Source: Porites lobata (Eukaryota > Cnidaria > Anthozoa > Scleractinia > Poritidae). From it: a DNA stretch of 64,000 nt. Both the position numbers and the translations under genes were made by a program. Below the pieces are notes generated by a model. It ran no database searches. It was given only the letters and a program-made list of their open reading frames with translations, and was not told where the DNA came from. This document shows, piece after piece, positions 10,091 through 20,700 of this stretch. Each line of letters opens with the position of its first letter. Position 1 is the stretch's first letter. Location: assembly GCA_942486035.1 (NCBI GenBank), contig CALNXK010000031.1, positions 1,442,501 to 1,506,500 on the forward strand. Reading direction: 5' to 3'.

Positions 10091-12059
10091 CTGTAAGATT
10101 CTGTTAGTAGTAGTTTTAATTCACAATCACCTGCCTGCGAAGGGAAAACGGTGGTGAATTTTCAAAACGTTAATAGGCTGGACAAACTGATTCAAAAGCT
10201 ATGGGAATGTCGTCTTAGCCCTAAAACTCCTACCGTAAGACCAGTGTATATCATCAGTTGTCTTACATTTTTCAGTCGCCCCTTCGCACACTTTTGTTAT
10301 GAGTGTCCTTGCAGATCTTCCAATGCAGTTAAGTTACCGGATCCTTACCGCAAAACCCATCGAAGGGAGGTCGCGATGACGGCCGCGATCCTTTTGTTCA
10401 GCTTGCGAATTTTAGGCATCCGTAGAAAGCAAAATTTCGAGATAGTTTTTAAGTTTAAAAGTGGCACAGCAGTCTAGCCCTTTCCTTTTCGCTTTCTCTC
10501 CACCCCTCTTCCTTCGCTTTTCTTATAATTTTTTTTCTTTTCCTGGACTTTGTTTCAGAGGAAAAAGTTTTTGAAATAACTTTCCTGAGTCGGAATTAGA
10601 TGAGCACAATTTTCTTTCTTCTTACTTTTATAAAATTCTTGACTCAACATAAGCACTTTTAGAAAAGGATGCATTCACATAAGAAAAAAAAAAGGGAAAA
10701 AAAGGACGTGTGCGAAGAAACAAGCGAAATTTATGATTATACATTTGTCACTACTCAGGATCAACTTCTCCACACTTTGAGACCCACAGGACGCTTTTTC
10801 GCACATTCAACTTCGCCAGTTAGTCTACTTATAGTACGTTCCTTTTCTTTAATGCAGTGGATAAACAGACCATGAAGTTGCAAACTGCTCTTCCTCTGAA
10901 GTTGGAGAATTTTCTTTATTGGTCATGGACTTTGGGGACATTTAACAGCCTGATTTTAAGACTGGATTGGAAATAGTTTGAATTACGTAACCTTGCCTGC
11001 GAAAGAAACACGACCTGATGGAATTACTAATCGTCAATAGGCCGGGAAAACAATGTTTGTTTGGTTCATCTTGTCAAGTGACTTTTGGTTCAAGTTGAAA
11101 ACTGATGGAGATCTCCTGGAAATGTCCCTGGGACTCTTGTGATGTCTCAAGTAAGAGGATGTAAGTATATTTCATTGTGGAGAAAAAGTCTTTCAGCTGC
11201 CTTAGGACACGCAAGATATCACCTTGTTTTGATCTTTCGGCTGATTTCTCGATTCTATCACAAGTTTTCGGTCGCATCGGTAGTATTTTAGTATGATTTA
11301 CAGTGCTACTTGCAGATTTCCTATTGCAGTTATAAGGGTACCAGATTCAGACTAGGGTACTGTAGTTGCCTAGTTAGAGAAGAACGCTTTTTCTTGTTTT
11401 TGAAGGGTCACATTGCTGGCTCCAAATCTATTAAAAGTGACATAACCTTCGCGTTTTTCATTTATAAGATCAATTTTGCTTGTTACAGGAACACTTGTAA
11501 ATGGCGTGAGATTAACATGCACATTCTCCATACCCATTCCTTTACCGTTCATCTGGCGCTAACGAGGAGAATTTGACTAGAAATCACAACGTTTTTTGCT
11601 GCTGAGCAGTTTCCTCTATTTTCAGCCTTTTATGATTGATACTGCTCAGTGGTAGGATATATAGCGAGAATGTAAATTGATGTTGATCACTGTTAACCGT
11701 ACAAAAAGTATTTCTTGTGATCACCGACTGAAAGCAAACGCACCGACGAACATTTCAAGTATTTCAATATTATACAAAACTTCAGCTAAAATCAAAATTG
11801 CCCGTCGGAAAAAAACGTGAAAGCGCTAAGTACTTTTTTAAATGTACCAGCGGTCAGAAAGATACAACAAAACCTGATTAAAAGGAAGCTTTCGCAAAGC
11901 CGAGAAGGCTACAGTTTCCATTATGTTTGGTTAACTTTGGTTTGTTTTGGTTCTTGGACCTGTGGGACCTCTGGGCCGAAGGTTCATGATGTCATTATTT
12001 TCAACAGCCAATCAGGGGTAAGAATTTGATTTGCATATGAATAACATACAAAAAAACCA
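9256..12059. repeat. Right arm of the 10-kb imperfect palindrome
   Basis: Inverted counterpart of 2126-4928. It keeps about 19 bp (near 10781-10800) that the left arm has lost and lacks the MITE and Penelope insertions that lie at the inner end of the left arm. The outer boundary is TACAAAAAAACCA (12047-12059). Frames at 10151-10477 and 11310-11576 have counterparts in the left arm but match no family I know. Confidence 0.88.
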
Positions 12060-12597
12060 CTCCGTCAAACTAAGTGTCATGTTGTTGCACAGATACGGGG
12101 CTATCGTCTGGTATGCATTTGGGGTAGCCTGGTTAAATTCCAGAGGAGTGGGGTTGTTGTAAAGTTTGATGTGTTTTTGTACTCTTATGCAGTTTGTTTG
12201 TGTTGTTTGCATGCAAACAATGACCCACTCTGTTGATAATGCTCCTAGTCAGCAAGCAGTTGAACTGCTGGTTTTAGGACTTGGTTTTGCTGAGCAGTGT
12301 TGGCTTAGATTGTTTTTGGGAGACCAGCTTCAATTAAAAATGGGGTGAACTGGGGAATTGGCTTTGCAATCGGTGACACCGACACTAAAATTTGCTTCTT
12401 AAAATGCCTTATTTTCCAGATTAACGAGGAAAACTTCACTTTTGTTACCTTCAAGACAGACGATTCTATCAAATGGAGGCTCATGTATTGAATAATTTCT
12501 TTTTGAGGTGAGATTTTACTTTTCAAGTAACAAGGGCCATCAAATTAACAATCAGTGCGAGAGACTGACATTTTTTAGTAGCCCGGTTTTCAAAAAA
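12060..12597 (+). repeat. Direct repeat unit, copy 1 (about 530 bp)
   Basis: Begins CTCCGTCAAACTAAGTGTCA right after the palindrome and ends at a CCCGGTTTTCAAAA motif. It is about 98 percent alike to 13228-13757 over the shared part. A 60-codon frame (12166-12348) is conserved in both copies but has no recognisable domain. Confidence 0.85.
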
Positions 12598-12734
12598 ACA
12601 GGTGTATATCTCCAGGGATTCACCATCCAAATGCCTCCTTCACTGTAAAAAATAAAAATGTTGGTACGAATTGACAGTTAAGATGCAGAAAGGTCAATAA
12701 TTGGAGATATCTACCTGGAGTTTTGAAAACCGGG
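12582..12734. mobile_element. Short foldback MITE with CCCGGTTTTCAAAA ends
   Basis: CCCGGTTTTCAAAA at the left (12582-12595) is complementary to TTTTGAAAACCGGG at the right (12721-12734). A second complementary pair, GTGTATATCTCCA and GGAGATATCTACC, lies just inside. It is present after direct repeat copy 1 and absent after copy 3, where only the first motif remains. Confidence 0.65.
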
Positions 12735-13006
12735 TTGCCTGAAATCTTAAGTCAAGTCCAGCACATTGCAGGCAATATTTCAAAACTTAATTTGCTTAAA
12801 GCCCTGATACTTTTAGTGTAAAAATAACAATCTCGCTCTTCAGGACTAACCACCCTCACCTCTTAACCATGGGCTCCAAATAACTTCCTGGAATTGACAG
12901 AAATCAGTGCAAATTCCAGAAAATTTGCACGAGGGGGGCAACAGCCCGGCCCTTAGGGACGGGCTGTTGCCCCCGTTGGCCCAGCTAATATTTTTTGAGG
13001 GGGGAT
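12735..13006. other. Spacer holding a perfect 15-bp hairpin (12934-12974)
   Basis: GGGGGCAACAGCCCG at 12934-12948 is the exact complement of CGGGCTGTTGCCCCC at 12960-12974, around an 11-nt loop. Nothing else is recognisable in this spacer. Confidence 0.7.
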
Positions 13007-13118
13007 TCCGTCAAACTAAGTGTCATGTTGTTGAAGAGTCATGGGGCTATCATCTGGTATGCATTTGGGGTAGCCTGGTTAAATTCCAGGGGGGTGGGGT
13101 TGTTGTAAAGACTATGCT
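13007..13118 (+). repeat. Direct repeat unit, copy 2 (first 112 bp only)
   Basis: TCCGTCAAACTAAGTGTCATGTTGTTG through TTGTTGTAAAG repeats the first 110 bp of copy 1, then diverges into unrelated sequence. A run of 19 G residues (13201-13219) lies between copies 2 and 3. Confidence 0.8.
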
Positions 13119-13227
13119 TTGTGCTAGAGTGCAGATTTGCTGAGTTTTTGTACCTGGCCTTACCCCTGTCTTTCAAAGCTCAATGTCTCCCTCAAATTAA
13201 GGGGGGGGGGGGGGGGGGGTCTGGCTA

Positions 13228-13757
13228 GGTGTTATGTTGTTGCACAGATACGGGGCTATCGTCTGGTATAAATTTGGGGTAGCCTGGTTAAATTCCAGAG
13301 GAGTGGGGTTGTTGTAAAGTTTGATGTGTTTTTGTACTCTTATGCAGTTTGTTTGTGCTGTTTGCATGCAAACAATGACCCACTCTGTTGATAATGCTCC
13401 TAGTCAGCAAGCAGTTGAACTGTTGGTTTTAGGACTTGGTTTTGTTGAGCAGTGTTGGCTTAGATTGTTTTTGGGAGACCAGCTTCAATTAAAAATGGGG
13501 TGAACTGGGGAATTGGCTTTGCAATCGGTGACACCGACACTAAAAATTGCTTCTTAAAATGCCTTATTTTCCAGAGTAACGAGGAAAACTTCACTTTTGT
13601 TACCTTCAAGACAGACGATTCTATCAAATGGAAGCTCATGTATTCAATAATTTCTTTTTGAGGTGAGATTTTACTTTTCAAGTAACAAGGGCCATCAAAT
13701 TAACAATCAGTGCGAGAGACTGACATTTTTTAGTAGCCCGGTTTTCAAAAAACCAAG
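13228..13757 (+). repeat. Direct repeat unit, copy 3
   Basis: Near-identical to copy 1 from GTTATGTTGTTGCACAG to the terminal CCCGGTTTTCAAAA. The conserved 60-codon frame here is 13321-13503. The spacing of 1.16 kb suggests a tandem duplication followed by a deletion in the middle copy. Confidence 0.85.
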
Positions 13758-14136
13758 TATAATTATATTACTGATTATCTAAAAACTCCTACGTTAAAAT
13801 TTGGTCAAATAAGTTTCAAATGGTAATGATTAATTATAGTGCGCTATGTGCAAGTTTATAGGAAAATCTAATGAGTGAATTTTCTCTAAACTGAGCAAAA
13901 GTGAAATTTTAAGGTTGTATTCAATCGTTCGTGTTGCCATTGAAACTATGAAAATGCCAAATTTTACCTGTCAATCAAAATCTTTCATCAGTATATTTTT
14001 CACTTGCCAAGTTTCAGCTTTTGAGATGCAACCCTTCTCTTGCCATGATTAGGCAAATGACATGTACTCACAAACTGCCAAAATTGTGTTCAGCCGCCTT
14101 AATAAAGTATGTTTTTTTGATAATGATAATAGTATC

Positions 14137-14171
<35 letters not shown>

Positions 14172-14389
14172 TAATAATATGTTACTCAAATGGCTATAGA
14201 GCACTCATTTTAGTTGATCTACCTGGGGTATTTAGTGTTTGATATTCCCTAGGCACATTCTGGCGCTTAGTTAACCTGTAATGAGGCTAAAAGCAAACCC
14301 TATGAAATCTTGTTATGTCCCTAAGCATATAAAAAGCTGACAGATTATTACACTTAGGACCTTTATTACATTAAGGGCCAAAAGTTATT
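13758..14389. other. AT-rich spacer with a GATAAT microsatellite
   Basis: A TGATAATAATAAT simple repeat occupies about 14121-14179. At 14338-14410 are short repeats of TTATTACA...TAGGACCTTTA that recur near 15000 and 15490. No gene is seen. Confidence 0.6.
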
Positions 14390-14790
14390 ACATTTAGGAC
14401 CTTTAGGACGTCAGGAAGTCACGTGACTAGTGCCTTGCCGTCAGGTTTGCGGTTTGAGGTTCACGTTTGTACCGCAAGATCACGCTCTAGAGGTAAGTGA
14501 TTTACCTCAAGGTTTTTTGCACTCTAAACCATCACAATCCCACGTTTGACAGAAAATACTTCTTTTTAGAACTCCTTCGTTAATTAATTATTGAACTATT
14601 TTTCATGGAAGCGTAACTTTGAAGACGATTTCTCAGCTAGAATAGAAGTGAACGAATGATTAAAAATAAATTAAACATGGCAGCCACGAGCTACCACCCG
14701 CGAATCTTAATTCCTAAATATGGGCAGACTGATAACGTGAAACCGCTAACCGCGGTTTGCCGTTTGCGGTAAGATGGCCAAACCTCGATC
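14390..14790. repeat. Diverged relative of the MITE at 15051-15478
   Basis: Shares ordered motifs with the next element: GTCACGTGACTAG near the left, a central ATGGCAGCCACGAG block, and an AACCGC...GCGGTTTGC block near the right. The two also have matching flanking repeats (CCTTTATTACA). The ends are not clear enough to define terminal repeats. Confidence 0.5.
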
Positions 14791-15050
14791 TTAAGGTCTC
14801 TATTTGTCATGATTTACCCTGGGTGCCAGCGACTTTTCTAGCATGGTTTCCGGTTTCTGTCGCCGCTCGTGGCTTCGGCCTATGGCCGAAGATGTGGCGG
14901 CCTTCGGCCAACACCGAAAATTTCGGCAGCAAGCGAGAAAAACCTCTGGTACCCAGGGTAGTCATGATTTGTTGTTGGCATATTACCGGTTTGAATATAA
15001 AGCTAATTATTACAATATGGCCTTTATTACACTTGGGTCTATATGTTATT

Positions 15051-15478
15051 AGAGAGTTTTAGATCTGAGTTTACCGCGAACCACTAACAGCTGGAGGTCA
15101 CGTGACAAGTCTTTCGCGTCACATTTGATCATGAGGTTTACGACGCGTTTTCAACGTGTGGAGGAAGGTTTTCACGTATGTCATTTACCTGAAAGCTTTT
15201 AGCGTATATTTCTTGTTTTATCCCACGTAATGATACAAAAATATTGTGGAGCAAGTCTTTATCCATTAACAGAGGCACAAATTCGGGCAAAATGCTGAAT
15301 ATGATAAATCCTATTTGATCTTGAAAACAAGTGCCATTCATGGCTGCTGATTCAAAATGGCGGCCGTAATCTAATCCACTGCCAATCTAAATCGAATTAT
15401 GTTTGAACGTCGAACCGCACACGGGTAACCGCAAACCGTGGTTAGAGGTTCGCGGTAAACTCGAATCTAAAACTCTCT
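15051..15478. mobile_element. MITE with 30-bp TIRs (AGAGAGTTTTAGAT...)
   Basis: The left end AGAGAGTTTTAGATCTGAGT is complementary to the right end at 15447-15478, including the GTTTACCGCGAACC block, with one small difference. ATT flanks both sides, which would be a 3-bp target duplication. The 428-bp body has no transposase. Its CACGTGAC and ATGGCGGCC motifs are shared with 14390-14790. Confidence 0.75.
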
Positions 15479-16171
15479 ATTATACAGATAGGACCTTTAT
15501 TACGCTTGGATTCAAAATGTTATTGCGGATGGGACGTTTATGACACTTGGGTACAGCTTTTGGAATGCCACTTTTGAGGGATCTTCCACATAGAGGATTA
15601 TGAGGGGGGGATTAAGAATATCGAGGCTAAAAATTGGCGAAATTATAAATATACTTCAAGAATAAACGTGAGGTCGATATTTTGAAAAGGAGGTATATAA
15701 TTTTGCGAGTTGAAAATCTGTAAATACAATTTATACAATTACATGTTCACTATTAACTTACCAGTATAAAATTATAGTACTACTGTCTTTCTCTAAACAG
15801 CAAAACTAGCAAACAAAAGAAAAAAAAACTACACTAACGGATGTTGATACCCGACTGCATTCTAGAAGGAAAATGTCATAAGCTATAATTTGAGAATAAT
15901 ACAAGAATATTTCGAGCATAAAATTGGCAGAAATACAAGAACGTTCAGGCTGGGCCGAAAAAAATTCTTATAAAAGGAAATTGAAAGAGTGTTGTAATTG
16001 TTTGATATATTTTTTGCAGTCAGTAAATTAAGGGTATTTTCAGTGTATATTTTCATGTATTTTACATATGAATATTGGAGACGCCAATACATGTGGAGCC
16101 GGTTTCCACCTTATTAACAAAGCATGAAACCTCATTGCATCGTCTCATGTCAGGTTTCATGTTTTTTTTTT
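15479..16171. other. AT-rich region downstream of the GPCR gene
   Basis: No coding region or repeat ends recognised. It would hold the 3' UTR of the minus-strand GPCR. No obvious AATAAA on the minus strand close to the stop stood out by eye. Confidence 0.4.
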
Positions 16172-17188
16172 TCACCTGCCCCTCGGGTGTTTGTTTGAAC
16201 GTGTAAACAATTCAGTAGATCTTCCCTCTGAAGCTTCTTGAATGCTCTTAATTCTACGTTTTCTTTTTGCGTAGGAAAAAAACTTGATATATTCCTCCCG
16301 GAAGTTTTTATTGAATACTCCGTATATAAGTGGGTTGATTGCCCCAGAAAGATTTCCCAGATAGAGATACAAAACATATATCTCCCTGGGAAAAGTTACG
16401 TCACCTTGAAATGTGTCGACAAAATCTATGATAAGGATTGGTGTCCAACAAGCCAAGAAAGCTATAACTGTGATAAAAAGGATCTTGGTAATTTTGATAT
16501 CCCTCTGAGTAGCCATTGTGGACAAAGAAGCCGATTGAATATTGTTTTGAACAGTTTGGCGATGAAGTCGCAATTTTTTAAAAACACAAAAGTAGCAAAT
16601 GCTAAGAGTTACTCCCGGTACTCCGACATAAAGATAAACGAGTAAATTTGGAATAGTTATTTCCGTCGTCTGGAAACAAAACATCTTTCCGGGATGAAAA
16701 ACATAGCGTTTTTCGAAAGAGAAGTAAGGAATTGGCTCCAAGCAAGCCAAAATGAAACAAAGTCCTATCATGGTTACGGTCTTCCCCTTGGTGAAAATAC
16801 GTCGGTAATGTTTCGTTCGCACTATTCGATAAAATCGATTTATGGCTGTCAGTGTAAGGATCAGCAAAGATGTACAGGCAAATATAATCACAAAATATCC
16901 CTGAGCTTGACAGACGTTGTGGTTAAATGGCCAGCGTCCAACCGCTATCACTGCAATGGTCTGCGGGGACGTTACAAGTGGAAGAAGAATATCAGACACT
17001 GCCAAGGCTGCAATGAAGTAGTTAGGAATCGTTCGAAGCTGAGAATTTCTGTAAATTGCCTGAAGCACAGAGGAATTACCAATTATTGAAACCAAAATTA
17101 TCAGCGAATATAAAAATGTTTCAACGACAACCAGCGCCTTTTCTCTGTTACTTAACTCATCACTGAGTTTCGGAAACCCTTCAGACAT
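16172..17188 (-). CDS. Rhodopsin-class GPCR, melatonin-receptor-like, single exon
   Basis: Predicted 338-residue seven-transmembrane receptor for an unknown small ligand at the plasma membrane. Visible features: TM1 about 18-42 with GN at 37-38; TM2 with LAVSD (Asp66); Cys93 at the start of TM3 and Cys171 in loop 2, the likely disulfide; NRF at 117-119 in place of DRY; TM4 about 137-157; TM5 about 181-205; TM6 with CWTP at 247-250; TM7 with NPLIY at 285-289; then a basic tail. The NR(Y/F) motif, CWxP and the NPLIYG...NFREEY ending resemble melatonin and related cnidarian orphan receptors. I chose ATG at 17188; the frame stays open to 17245 but without another ATG. The gene is intronless and uninterrupted. 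The exact ligand cannot be read from sequence. Confidence 0.9.
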   Translation of the reverse strand: MSEGFPKLSDELSNREKALVVVETFLYSLIILVSIIGNSSVLQAIYRNSQLRTIPNYFIAALAVSDILLPLVTSPQTIAVIAVGRWPFNHNVCQAQGYFVIIFACTSLLILTLTAINRFYRIVRTKHYRRIFTKGKTVTMIGLCFILACLEPIPYFSFEKRYVFHPGKMFCFQTTEITIPNLLVYLYVGVPGVTLSICYFCVFKKLRLHRQTVQNNIQSASLSTMATQRDIKITKILFITVIAFLACWTPILIIDFVDTFQGDVTFPREIYVLYLYLGNLSGAINPLIYGVFNKNFREEYIKFFSYAKRKRRIKSIQEASEGRSTELFTRSNKHPRGR

Positions 17189-18102
17189 CGCTTTATCGAC
17201 TCTTGACTTTCTTTGACTTAAGTCTTGATTACCAAGTGAACACAATATTGGAAAGAAGAGACTGTTTTACAAGCTATTCCAATGTATTTAGGATAAAGCT
17301 TCTAAGTGTTTGTAAATCCCTGAAGTGCTATTAAACAAAGCAATAAATGTGATATCTTCCTCTCCGTTTAAAGCCGGCCACTATCATTGATAATAAAAAC
17401 CACTATCCTTCCCGCTGAGGAAAAAGGATATGGTTCGAAGAATTGTAAGTTGATATATAATTGTATTTTCTGTAAAATTTGACCCGCTTCGGACACACAG
17501 CTTGAGTTAAAGAAAAGTTTCCCTATTTTCCAAATACAGCTGCTTTTAATGTCAGTTGTGACGGGTCCCTCATTATTGCAAATACAGAAAGTTTCTTTTG
17601 TGTTGTACTCAATTTAATGCACTGCCGTACAAAAGAAAGAAAAAGAGAAAAATAACTTATTCACGACAGCAACATTAACGGCTAAAATTGGACAATCTTG
17701 TAAAAGCAGATATGAATATGAATTCGAATTTGCAGTGCAAAGTCTCCAGTGTTCCCAAGGTGTTGCCTTGACAACGAGTCGAATTTACGTAGTGATTCGC
17801 AGCTTAGTTTCTTTACTTGTGTTCGCTTCCGGTAATACCCTATACAAAATAACATTCCAATAACATTGCAATTAACTTGTCATACACAAAAGAAAAAACG
17901 ATGACATTGCAATCGCTTCGAACAATCTGACTAATAGAAATGACTTACCAATTCAAATCTAGCTTACAATCTTTTAACTCTAGCCAACGACGCATACCCT
18001 GTAGATCTTAAGAGATTATAAGTAACAATTGTAGTCCTTGTAAGATTTGTAGCTCTTTTTTATCATTAATTTTATTAACTGTTATTATTTAAATCTAACA
18101 TG
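17189..18102. other. 5' flank of the GPCR gene
   Basis: About 900 bp with no recognisable repeat ends or coding sequence, so it is probably the least disturbed unique DNA in the window. The promoter and any 5' UTR exon of the GPCR should lie here. I could not pick a TATA box or initiator with confidence. Confidence 0.4.
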
Positions 18103-18260
18103 TAGATCTAGCCAGGGCTAAAAGCGAAGCTCCCGTTAAAAAATTATGATTCAAATCAAAAGATAAATTTGTAATCTACAAATCAGTTAACTTTAGGGCA
18201 GATTCATATGACTTTAGAGGGAGGGTCTAAGTGATTTTAGGGAAAAAATTATTTGGAAAC
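18103..18260. repeat. Family-A repeat end, inverted partner of 26280-26441
   Basis: TAGATCTAGCCAGGGCTAAA then AGCGAAGCTCCCGTTAA matches the reverse complement of 26280-26441 across about 160 bp with moderate divergence. The same end motif recurs at 22955 and 59040-59072. This may be the left terminus of a composite element ending at 26441, or the end of a separate copy. Confidence 0.7.
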
Positions 18261-18400
18261 AAGAATGAAACACATCTTTCATCGACAAAATAACCCAGTC
18301 GCCCACTAACACTACCTCCTAGTTTTTTCAACTTAGGTTACTTGGACAGCCCCGGAATGATGATAACAATAATGCTAATAATAATGATAATAGTAATGAT

Positions 18401-18440
18401 CAAGAGCCATAATAGGACAGCCGTCCTATTATGGCTCTTG
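18401..18440. repeat. Perfect 18-bp hairpin next to a (TAA)n tract
   Basis: CAAGAGCCATAATAGGAC (18401-18418) is the exact complement of 18423-18440 with a 4-nt loop. Interrupted ATG/AAT repeats precede it and a (TAA)n tract follows it to about 18477. Confidence 0.85.
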
Positions 18441-18441
18441 T

Positions 18442-18476
<35 letters not shown>

Positions 18477-18478
18477 GT

Positions 18479-18890
18479 AATGGTAACAGGACTGAGTGGA
18501 GTCCAATTCGGTGTGTGATCATACGAGTGATTAACAAAATCGGACGACCGCGTAGCGGGAGTCCGATTTGTTTAATCAAGAGTATGATTACAGACCGAAT
18601 TGGACGACACGAAGTTCTGTTACCAATTAATCATAACTTTAACAAAATTTGTGATATAATAGGCTATTTTTTTAAATCAAAACACAAGAAATTTGAAATT
18701 TTGTTTTGCTAGCAGTGAAAAAAAAAGCCATTTAAGCTCGCACGTGATGGCGCTTACTGTCCAATTACTTAGGCATGACGCGTACTGTCCTATCAAACTG
18801 TCCAATTAAGGCTGAAATCAGGGCAGTTGATAGCCAATCAGATTTGAGAATTTTGTTATAGTTATGATTATAATAATAATAATAAAGTTG
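18479..18890. repeat. Foldback repeat (GGTAACAG...CTGTTACC), copy 1
   Basis: The first 154 bp fold back on themselves: GGTAACAG at 18479 pairs with CTGTTACC near 18632, with nested pairs AATCGGAC/GTCCGATT and CCAATTCGG/CCGAATTGG inside. A less structured tail follows to about 18890, ending in (AAT)n. The same unit occurs at 40457-40815. It looks like a non-autonomous transposon family. Confidence 0.75.
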
Positions 18891-19655
18891 AACCGTAGTT
18901 CTCACAAGTCACACCTAAGCCGCTGTATGATTATAAGCATGCGACCGCCTTCTGGGACGTCCCATTATTCGCTGACACATCTCAAGTAAAGACCAGCAAG
19001 CAAGTTAGATAAAGGGATTAGGGGTCAATGGCTGAAAAATAGAGAGTCTAAGGATTTCGAGAAGACAACTAAGTACAGTCAACTGAGACTAGAGCTGACG
19101 AACCGATATCCTTAGTACAAGGTCAATCAGTATAACATCATCATGGATGTCCTTGAGGGCTGTTCGAAAGAGGTTGAGCAAAATATAAAAAAGCTTGTAG
19201 GAGACAAGTGTGAATCAATTGTGCGCCAAATGCAAAAAGCAATCCTGTCTAGTTCATTACATATTGCTAGAATGTTCAAGCTGAGCGGTTAGATATCTAT
19301 AGCAATTTCGGACAGCTATTTTAACAGATACTTAATCTTGTACATTACCGAAGTTTTATTGACATACCTTAGACATTCTCATAATTTAATAGACAGCTAT
19401 ATGAACGATGGTTTTTAACTTATGAAAATTTTTATTTTATAATTAAGACGTCCATAAAGCTTCGTTGTAGGTTTTTTTTATTTATTGTTATGACATTTTT
19501 ATCAAATCATTTTTACCCAGGTTTTTTTTTAGTGCAAATTATTGTGTAATTGTTACTACAAATTTTAGTCGATGCTGATGCTGGTTACGATTTGCCGCCC
19601 AGCCAAAGCTTTTATTTTTTACTCTGGGCATCCAGACGTTTGTACTGCCATAATA
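18891..19655. other. Family-A interior, small open frame only
   Basis: An ATG-initiated frame of 49 codons (19143-19292) begins MDVLEGCSKEVEQNIKKLVG. I do not recognise it, and its size gives it little weight. The rest is AT-rich with no clear feature. Confidence 0.4.
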
Positions 19656-19775
19656 GCGGAGCTCTCTCGCGCGCGAAGCGCGCGCGCAGCGGAACACCAT
19701 GGATAAGAAAATTTGGTAAACTATCCATCCGAGAAAATTTGGTTATGACGTAGCGTACGCCCGCCCACCCGTACA
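19656..19775 (-). repeat. GC-rich family-A end (GGAGCTCTCTCGCGCGCGAA)
   Basis: A CG-rich block with the CCATGG...TAAGAAAATTTGG and ATTTGGTTATGACGTAGCG motifs. Read in reverse it matches 23380-23490, and a degraded form occurs at 37916-38010. In this family the block seems to be the end opposite the TAGATTTAGCC end. That would make 19656-26441 one minus-oriented copy. Confidence 0.65.
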
Positions 19776-19864
19776 CGCGCTTCATGTAAGCCGATGTCAA
19801 ATGTCACAATAGATCTTGCACAGCTTGACTAGCCTCTTGGCTATGTAAGCCATCCGTATGAGTA

Positions 19865-20700
19865 CGAATAGATTGACAGCTGTCAAAATCAGACATCCGC
19901 TGACAGTTATCACATGACCATCTCGCGGGCTCAGATAAAAAGACCAGTTGTTTTGTCCCTACATATAAACTGATATAATATGTCACACTTACCAATTCAA
20001 CATAAAAACGAAACTACGCCGCTGTCAGCTGGCAGACAGTCGTTTAAAGTTATATTGGCAAGCCAAATTAAGGTCAATTGACAGCTGTCAAAATCGGACA
20101 TGTGCAGACCACTATCAGAAAACTAATAACGTGGGCTCAGGTTCGCTCAGGTACACGATCTGGCATTTTCCACTAAACGCCGGACGGATATGTCTTACTC
20201 ACACTCGTAGTCTGTTAATTCGTATATTCGCCATTCTAATGAAGGTTAATTGACAGCTGTCAAACTAGAGTATACGCTACCATTATCACCTGAGTGTATC
20301 GCGGGCTCATTTTTTTATCCATTGAGGTCACGTAGTGTTTAAAGTTTTGAGCTGATTATTTTATTTGATCACGGGCTCAATTCGAAGCCCCATAGCTTAG
20401 AAAATCTATCCATCCTAGAAAATTCGGCAATCACGTGACCTTACACCGACCATCCGACCTTCCGTCCGTCCACACCACAGGCCTACCAATGTTTAATCGC
20501 ACACTTTCTAGCTAGTTTGGGAGCCTGCAACCTGATATTGTACATCCATGTTTTGATTAATTGACAGCTGTCGAAACAGTGTTTCTGCTGACCAGTATCG
20601 CCTGACCGTATCGAGGTCTCAGGTATCGACCCACTGAGTTCTAGTGTTTTTTTGAAGGCATCCGCTGACAAGTTGCTGCTTTTCAAATGATCGCAGGCTC
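19865..20700. repeat. Degenerate tandem array around the palindrome TTGACAGCTGTCAA
   Basis: The palindromic core TTGACAGCTGTC(A/G)A occurs at about 19873, 20089, 20251 and 20561. Each core is followed after about 40-60 bp by TATC...(CTGA)...CGNGGGCTCA-like sequence. The period is roughly 160-310 bp and copies are diverged. No coding sequence is conserved. Such subterminal arrays are typical transposase-binding regions in large DNA transposons, but that role is inference. Confidence 0.65.

Noticed and set aside
10151..11576. Frames of 108 and 88 codons in the palindrome arms (also at 3684-4013 and 2616-2882)
   Set aside because: Kept in both arms, but this is expected from recent duplication. 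No domain, no codon bias and no splice context; the frame is broken in the copy at 1-812.
16238..17089. Two open frames (135 and 131 codons) on the plus strand
   Set aside because: They lie wholly antisense to the well-supported GPCR and match no family.
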